Shown here: positions 59,829 through 64,000 of the stretch, one piece after another | How the letters are laid out: every line of letters starts with the position of its first letter | How positions within the stretch are numbered: the stretch's first letter is position 1 | NCBI GenBank assembly: GCA_947479085.1 | Contig: CANJYB010000021.1 | Coordinates: forward strand, 1-64,000 | Direction: 5' to 3' | DNA from: Bacteroidota bacterium | GTDB taxonomy: Bacteria; Bacteroidota; Bacteroidia; 2-12-FULL-35-15 | DNA: 64,000 nt | Notes under the pieces: model-generated | What the model was told of the DNA's origin: nothing | Databases searched by the model: none | Seen by the model: only the letters and a program-made list of their open reading frames with translations | Made by a program: the position numbers and the translations under genes

Positions 59829-61211
59829 TTACGCAACTATCGGCTGCACCACAGGCACTCCCGCTTCTTTAATTTTTCCTATTCCTCCTCTTACATTGGT
59901 AATATTGGCAAATCCATTCTTTTTAAGAATAGAAGCAGCCATCATGGAACGATAACCTCCGGCACAATGAATAAAGTAATGTGAGTTTTTGTTCAGCATA
60001 TTCATTTCCTTTTCCAAGTCTCCTAATGCTATCAGTTGTGCATTTTCAATAATGCCACTGTTCCATTCTCCCGGATTACGAACATCAATAATATTATCTG
60101 TCTGGTAAGTTTTTGCAAATTCATCTGCATTAACACTATCCATTATTTCCACTTTTTTATCTGCTTTTGCCCAGGCTGGTACTCCTCCCTGCAAATAACC
60201 TTTTACGTTTTCGTAACCTACACGGGCCAGGCGCAATACCGCTTCCGTTTCTTTTCCTTCATTTGCTATCAACAGTAATGGTTTTTTTGCGTCCAGCAAA
60301 GCTCCAACCCATGGAGCGTATTGTCCGTTAAGACCGATGTTTAATGCATTAGGTACTGTTCCTGTTTCAAATTCCTCAGGGGTACGGGTATCTAATATAA
60401 TAACATCTGTTTTTGAAAGCGCATCAAACTCCTCTACTGATAATGCTTTGGTGTTTTTGCTCAACACCTCATCAATGTTTTCATATCCCTGTTTGTTCAA
60501 CATAGCATCCATAAAGAAATAACTTGGCGGTGCCGAAAGCCCATCGGTTACTGCTTTTACAAACTCCGGCTTGGTCATTGGTTGCAATGCATAATTCATT
60601 TTCTTTTGAATACCAATGGTAGAAAATGTTTCCTTGCCAATATTTTTGCCGCAGGCAGAACCGGCACCGTGACCGGGATAAACAATCACCTCATCTGCTA
60701 ACGGTTTTATTTTAACGTTTAAAGAATCATACATCATTCCTGCCAAATCGGTAATGGTCAGGTTACTTTTTATGGCTAAGTCGGGGCGGCCTACATCTCC
60801 CACAAACAAAGTATCTCCGGTGAATACGGCATTTTCTTTCCCGTTTTCATCAATTAATAAATAACAGGACGACTCCATGGTATGACCCGGAGTATGCAAT
60901 ACTTTCAGTTTTATTTTTCCAATGGAAAATAGTTCATTGTCTTTTGCAATTCTGCTTTCAAAACCGGTTTGCGCAGTAGGACCATAAACAATGGTAGACC
61001 CTGTTTTCTTAGCCAGATCAATATGTCCAGAAACAAAATCAGCATGAAAATGGGTTTCGAAAACATATTTAATTTTTGCATTTCGCTTGTTGGCCAATGC
61101 TATATAAGGTTCTGTTTCGCGCAAAGGGTCAATGATTGCGGCTTCTCCTTCCGATTCGATGTAATACGCAGCTTCGGCAAGACAGCTGGTATAAAGTTGT
61201 TCTATATACAT
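59829..61211 (-). CDS. Metallo-beta-lactamase-fold / rhodanese fusion (persulfide dioxygenase-like)
   Basis: 460 residues from ATG 61211. The N-terminal MBL domain has 'ETHFHADFVSGHIDLAKKTG', 'LHTPGHTMESSCYLL' and 'VYPGHGAGSACGKNI', the ETHE1-like persulfide dioxygenase pattern with a mononuclear iron. Two rhodanese domains follow (about 270-360 and 370-455). The first lacks the catalytic Cys ('LLLIANEGKETEAVLRL'), the second has it in 'YFIHCAGGYRSMMAAS'. Probably oxidises persulfides from sulfide detoxification in the cytoplasm. An upstream start at 61268 would lie beyond the promoter and is rejected. Confidence 0.9.
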   Translation of the reverse strand: MYIEQLYTSCLAEAAYYIESEGEAAIIDPLRETEPYIALANKRNAKIKYVFETHFHADFVSGHIDLAKKTGSTIVYGPTAQTGFESRIAKDNELFSIGKIKLKVLHTPGHTMESSCYLLIDENGKENAVFTGDTLFVGDVGRPDLAIKSNLTITDLAGMMYDSLNVKIKPLADEVIVYPGHGAGSACGKNIGKETFSTIGIQKKMNYALQPMTKPEFVKAVTDGLSAPPSYFFMDAMLNKQGYENIDEVLSKNTKALSVEEFDALSKTDVIILDTRTPEEFETGTVPNALNIGLNGQYAPWVGALLDAKKPLLLIANEGKETEAVLRLARVGYENVKGYLQGGVPAWAKADKKVEIMDSVNADEFAKTYQTDNIIDVRNPGEWNSGIIENAQLIALGDLEKEMNMLNKNSHYFIHCAGGYRSMMAASILKKNGFANITNVRGGIGKIKEAGVPVVQPIVA

Positions 61212-61230
61212 AGTTTTAAATTTTGTACCA

Positions 61231-61238
61231 CAAAGGTA
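61231..61238 (-). promoter_or_regulatory. Promoter -7 box of the MBL/rhodanese gene
   Basis: TACCTTTG on the minus strand, 20 bases before ATG 61211. Further upstream, CGCTAAC / GTTAGCG (61277-61294) forms a small hairpin behind the HepT gene. Confidence 0.6.
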
Positions 61239-61330
61239 ATGGATTACCGCGAAGCAAAAAAATGACATTCATCATGCGCTAACTTTCGTTAGCGAAGCGT
61301 GCCATTATGGCAAAAAGGAGAAGCTCTCTG

Positions 61331-61675
61331 TTATTCTTTTTCCCGGATTATGCGTTCTACATATTTCTTCAGGATACTCAAATAATTTTTTATTACCTCC
61401 CAAACCATTTCATAATCTACTCCAAAGTATTCGTGAATTAACCTGTTTCTGAACGATATTACTTTGTACCATTCTATTTCATTATATTTAACAGTAGTTT
61501 CAGCACTAAGTTTGTTCGCAGCTTCACCTATTATACTAAAGGAACGAATTACCGCATTAAAGGTTTTTTTATCGCCAGCAAAGTCTTCGTAAGAAAACCC
61601 TGATGTAAAATTTTCAATGTCTGTTATTGCTTCCAGTATATCTTCCAAAAGCAATAGATCATTCCTTTCAGACAT
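61331..61675 (-). CDS. HepT-like RNase toxin (HEPN domain)
   Basis: 114 residues, helical. The RNase motif R-x4-H-x-Y is present in 'RNRLIHEYFG'. 'DILEAITDIENFTSGFSYED' and 'AVIRSFSIIGEAANKLS' are typical of HepT/DUF86. Overlaps the nucleotidyltransferase gene by 8 bases, forming a MNT-HEPT toxin-antitoxin pair in which the toxin is disabled by AMPylation or by contact with the partner. Confidence 0.88.
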   Translation of the reverse strand: MSERNDLLLLEDILEAITDIENFTSGFSYEDFAGDKKTFNAVIRSFSIIGEAANKLSAETTVKYNEIEWYKVISFRNRLIHEYFGVDYEMVWEVIKNYLSILKKYVERIIREKE

Positions 61676-61958
61676 ATTGCAAATCTTTTTTTAACGCTTC
61701 GAAATATTTTGGCTTTATAGCTTTGCGGGATACTAAATCTACTTTTGTTCCAAGCATTTTTTCGAGTTCAAAAGATAAATCAATGAACTCCATTCCTACA
61801 GGTTTGCTGAACTCCACCATTATATCAATATCACTGTTTGCCTGTTGCTCATTACGCGCATAGCTGCCAAACAGTGCAAGACGTGAAATAGGATATTTTT
61901 TTTGCAACAGGGGAAGTGCAAGTTGTAATGAAGCTAGTACCTGACTTTGGCTTTGCAT
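61668..61958 (-). CDS. MNT-type nucleotidyltransferase antitoxin
   Basis: 96 residues. 'LALFGSYARNEQQANSDIDI' holds the GS-x10-DxD pattern of the minimal nucleotidyltransferase fold (Asp-x-Asp metal ligands), and 'GTKVDLVSRKAIKPKYFEAL' carries the third Asp. In MNT-HEPT pairs this protein AMPylates the HepT toxin at the Tyr of its R-x4-H-x-Y motif. It is the first gene of the pair and has its own promoter 15 bases upstream. Confidence 0.88.
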   Translation of the reverse strand: MQSQSQVLASLQLALPLLQKKYPISRLALFGSYARNEQQANSDIDIMVEFSKPVGMEFIDLSFELEKMLGTKVDLVSRKAIKPKYFEALKKDLQYV

Positions 61959-61972
61959 TTATTGTTTTTTTA

Positions 61973-61980
61973 CAAAGATA
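61973..61980 (-). promoter_or_regulatory. Promoter -7 box of the MNT-HEPT pair
   Basis: TATCTTTG on the minus strand, 15 bases before ATG 61958. Confidence 0.6.
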
Positions 61981-62061
61981 CTTTCTTTTTAGAAATCAAA
62001 AAATGTTTCTGCTCTTTATAATGAAGTAATAAAAATGACTTTTATCAGCCCTTTTAATAAT

Positions 62062-62069
62062 TATATTTG
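62062..62069 (+). promoter_or_regulatory. Promoter -7 box of the YeiH-like gene
   Basis: TATATTTG, 29 bases before the ATG at 62098. Confidence 0.55.
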
Positions 62070-62097
62070 CCCACTTCAATTAATATATAAATTGTAA

Positions 62098-63042
62098 ATG
62101 AATAATCCATCCGGTAAAATAGGCTTTGCACATACATTATTTTGTTTGTTGATTGTTCTATGCCTGTTTCCATTCATTACAGCACCCATTGCCCTCACCC
62201 TAGGGCTTGTGTTTGCGTTAACCATCGGAAATCCTTTCCCTAAATTTAATTCGAAAGCCACAGGTTTACTTTTAAGAGCATCCGTGGTCGGGCTCGGGTT
62301 TGGAATACAAGCTAACCAGGCGTTGGAAGCCGGAAGCAAAGGTTTTTTATTCACCATAGTTTCCATCCTGGGCACCATAATATTGGGATACCTTGTGGGT
62401 AAATGGGCAAAAATTGACAGCAAAACCTCTCACCTTATTTCCTGCGGAACAGCAATATGCGGAGGCAGTGCCATCGCTGCAGTAGCCCCTGTTATCAAAG
62501 CCAGCCAGCACCAGATATCAGTAGCATTGGGAACGGTATTTATACTCAATGCGGTAGCTCTTTTTATATTCCCGGTAATTGGCAACTATTTTCATTTAAC
62601 CCAGCAACAATTTGGCTTATGGGCTGCCATTGCCATTCACGATACCAGTTCGGTGGTGGGTGCGGCCAGTAAATACGGGGCTGAAGCCCTGCAAATTGCC
62701 ACTACTGTAAAACTGGCAAGGTCATTATGGATAATTCCGGTGGTGTTTTTTTCGGCCTTTGTTTTTAAAAACAAGGAATCCAAAATATCCATCCCTTACT
62801 TTATTATCCTGTTTTTTGTGGCCATGCTCATCAACTCTTACATTCCTGCCATTGCCCCCATATCTAATGTCATCACCATGATTGCCAAGCGGGGAGTAGT
62901 CGTTGTTCTTTTCCTGATTGGTTCCGGCTTATCCAAAGAAGCTTTAAAATCGGTGGGAATAAAACCCTTTTTCCAGGGGGTGTTTTTATGGATTGTTATT
63001 GCTTCGGCTTCGCTGTTTACCATTATGGAAACGGTTGGGTAA
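62098..63042 (+). CDS. YeiH/UPF0324-family membrane transporter
   Basis: 314 residues, about ten transmembrane helices. The family motif 'ISCGTAICGGSAIAAVAPVI' lies about residues 115-135, and 'AIHDTSSVVGAASKYG' is the second conserved loop. Annotated in databases as putative sulfate exporter; the substrate has not been proved for most members. Two inverted structural repeats of five helices each are expected. It is monocistronic from the promoter at 62062, and is followed by a large palindromic element. Confidence 0.87.
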   Translation: MNNPSGKIGFAHTLFCLLIVLCLFPFITAPIALTLGLVFALTIGNPFPKFNSKATGLLLRASVVGLGFGIQANQALEAGSKGFLFTIVSILGTIILGYLVGKWAKIDSKTSHLISCGTAICGGSAIAAVAPVIKASQHQISVALGTVFILNAVALFIFPVIGNYFHLTQQQFGLWAAIAIHDTSSVVGAASKYGAEALQIATTVKLARSLWIIPVVFFSAFVFKNKESKISIPYFIILFFVAMLINSYIPAIAPISNVITMIAKRGVVVVLFLIGSGLSKEALKSVGIKPFFQGVFLWIVIASASLFTIMETVG

Positions 63043-63057
63043 AATAAACAGAAGCTA

Positions 63058-63200
63058 TCCCTGTAACGGATTTAAATCATGGCTAAAGCCAAATCGTATA
63101 AACCTTTCAATAACCCCAGCATTAATGCTGGGGTTAAAATAGAATATTGTGACGCAGGCTTTAGCCATGACACTCATTAATATTTAATCCGATAAAGGGA
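63058..63200. repeat. Large nested palindrome (AACCCCAGC family, copy 2)
   Basis: Core AACCCCAGCATT / AATGCTGGGGTT (63112-63135). Around it, CATGGCTAAAGCC (63078-63090) pairs with GGCTTTAGCCATG (63157-63169), and TCCCTG...GGATTTAAAT (63058-63078) with ATTTAATCC...AAGGGA (63182-63200). A three-level imperfect cruciform of about 140 bp within the 702-base gene-free stretch 63043-63744. Confidence 0.75.
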
Positions 63201-63246
63201 TAAGTGCAAAATAAAAGGTCAAAAACCCTCAAAACCTTCATTTTCG

Positions 63247-63498
63247 CTTTTTATTTTATAAAAAATGATTTTTATAAAAGGAAAAACACTTTTTAAAAAA
63301 TAAAAAATACTTTTTATAAAATAAATTCTGCTTTTTAAAAAACAAAAAATGCTTTTTATTAAATAATTTCTATTTTTTATAAAAGAAAAAACGTTTTTTT
63401 AAAAAGGAAAAGTACTTTTTATAAAAGAAAAACTATTTTTTATAAAAGGAAAAATGCTTTTTTAAAAATAAAAACTACTTTTTATAAAATAAAAAACG
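63247..63498. repeat. Array 5: twelve 21-bp A/T-rich units
   Basis: Twelve units, each exactly 21 bp, start at 63247, 63268 and on to 63478. They share [CTA]TTTTT in front, an A-rich back, and one G or C near the end. Each unit has a TTTTTATAAAA-type dyad. Units differ at several positions but never in length. No long ORF crosses it. Beyond it, 63499-63744 shows only CTCTTTGCGTCTTTGCGTG (about 63719-63737), resembling the words at 22137. Confidence 0.85.
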
Positions 63499-63744
63499 GA
63501 AATGGAGAAATAAAGTGTGGGTAAGGAAAAAATGTGTGTTTTTGGACAACTAAAAACAACGTAAATTTGTTTGTGAAAACAAATCCGGAGAATAACTTCC
63601 TTCCCTTTTTTATATTTACTTTGTTCCTTAACCGGTTGATTTTGAGTAAAAATTAAGGGCAGTTAGGCTGTTTATATTTCTAAGATAAACCAAATATCTC
63701 CTCAATATTTTCCTTCGCGCTCTTTGCGTCTTTGCGTGACACCC

Positions 63745-64000
63745 TTACTCCAAATCAAATAAACTTCCCTTTTGTGCTCTTGGAATTTTACCAAGGTGTT
63801 TATACGCCAGTTCGGTAGCTTCTCTTCCGCGCGGGGTGCGCACCAGGTAACCTTCTTGTATTAAAAAAGGTTCATATACCTCTTCAATAGTTCCGGCTTC
63901 TTCTCCCACAGCAGTAGAAATGGTAGTAAGTCCTACAGGGCCACCTTTAAACTTTTCTATCAAGGCAGATAATATGCGAATGTCCATTTCGTCCAACCCG
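63745..64000 (-). CDS. ruvB: Holliday junction helicase RuvB, 3' end only
   Basis: 85 C-terminal codons; the frame continues past the window edge, so the TTG at 63996 is internal. '[20 protein letters not shown]', '[20 protein letters not shown]' and '[20 protein letters not shown]' form the RuvB C-terminal winged-helix domain that contacts the DNA. The ATPase part lies outside. RuvB drives branch migration in the RuvABC complex. Confidence 0.93.
   Translation of the reverse strand, partial: GLDEMDIRILSALIEKFKGGPVGLTTISTAVGEEAGTIEEVYEPFLIQEGYLVRTPRGREATELAYKHLGKIPRAQKGSLFDLE

Noticed and set aside
58025-61980. Defence island suggested by two toxin-antitoxin pairs
   Set aside because: VapBC and MNT-HEPT are common genome passengers; no restriction, Abi or nuclease genes accompany them.

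Overview
The window is a piece of a Bacteroidota chromosome (class Bacteroidia or Flavobacteriia; genus not determined). The evidence is: type IX secretion (T9SS) C-terminal sorting domains on several secreted proteins; homologues of the T9SS/gliding proteins SprE (PorW), GldE and GldD; the Bacteroidota-type promoter core TAnnTTTG in front of many genes; an ATP synthase operon without the beta and epsilon genes; and AT-rich spacers full of small palindromes. I recognised no tRNA, rRNA, CRISPR-cas locus, transposase, integrase or prophage.

Layout. 1-9.2 kb: end of a T9SS cargo gene, then lipA, an OsmC protein, ung, rseP-dxr, an M23 peptidase and a small heat-shock protein, with two small genes (2911-3063 and 8905-9081) shorter than usual gene-calling limits. 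9.2-18.4 kb: sprE, a bactofilin, then atpZ-atpI-atpBEFHAG. 18.4-22.5 kb: accessory DNA with a divergent pair of small genes sharing four GCGGACAA repeats, a 42-bp-period repeat array, a 308-residue protein and a T9SS tail remnant. 22.5-28.1 kb: cvpA, two large T9SS cargo proteins, a poly-lysine protein and a 21-bp array. 28.2-36 kb: an MtfA-like peptidase, four secreted uncharacterised genes under a fifth (29.5-34.0 kb, one probable unit), and a C-terminal processing protease. 36-38 kb: decayed T9SS genes around an 11-unit 21-bp array. 38.3-46 kb: housekeeping (dus, CPBP protease, dnaG, ssb-gldE-gldD, ctaA). 46-54 kb: a TonB plug-only protein, an ECF sigma/anti-sigma pair, a paralogue of the 20.2 kb protein again preceded by a 42-bp array, and another T9SS cargo. 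54-64 kb: M16 protease, trmB, VapBC, a glycosyltransferase, a metallo-beta-lactamase/rhodanese protein, a MNT/HEPT pair, a YeiH-type transporter, a large palindromic element, a 12-unit 21-bp array, and the 3' end of ruvB.

Working together: sprE, gldE and gldD belong to the system that exports the T9SS-tagged proteins encoded nearby. The atp genes supply membrane Fo plus alpha, gamma and delta of F1; beta and epsilon must lie elsewhere. The sigma factor at 47.6 kb is followed by its probable zinc-finger anti-sigma.

Most unusual signal: five intergenic arrays share an exact 21-bp (or 2 x 21 = 42-bp) period although their sequences differ from one another and the units within each array have diverged (19909-20118, 25845-26012, 37420-37651, 51387-51575, 63247-63498). 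The two 42-bp arrays sit directly upstream of the two members of one paralogous gene family, each time behind a small lysine-rich gene. Several short palindrome families also recur with compensatory base changes. All positions and motifs were read by eye; no alignment, profile or folding program was run.
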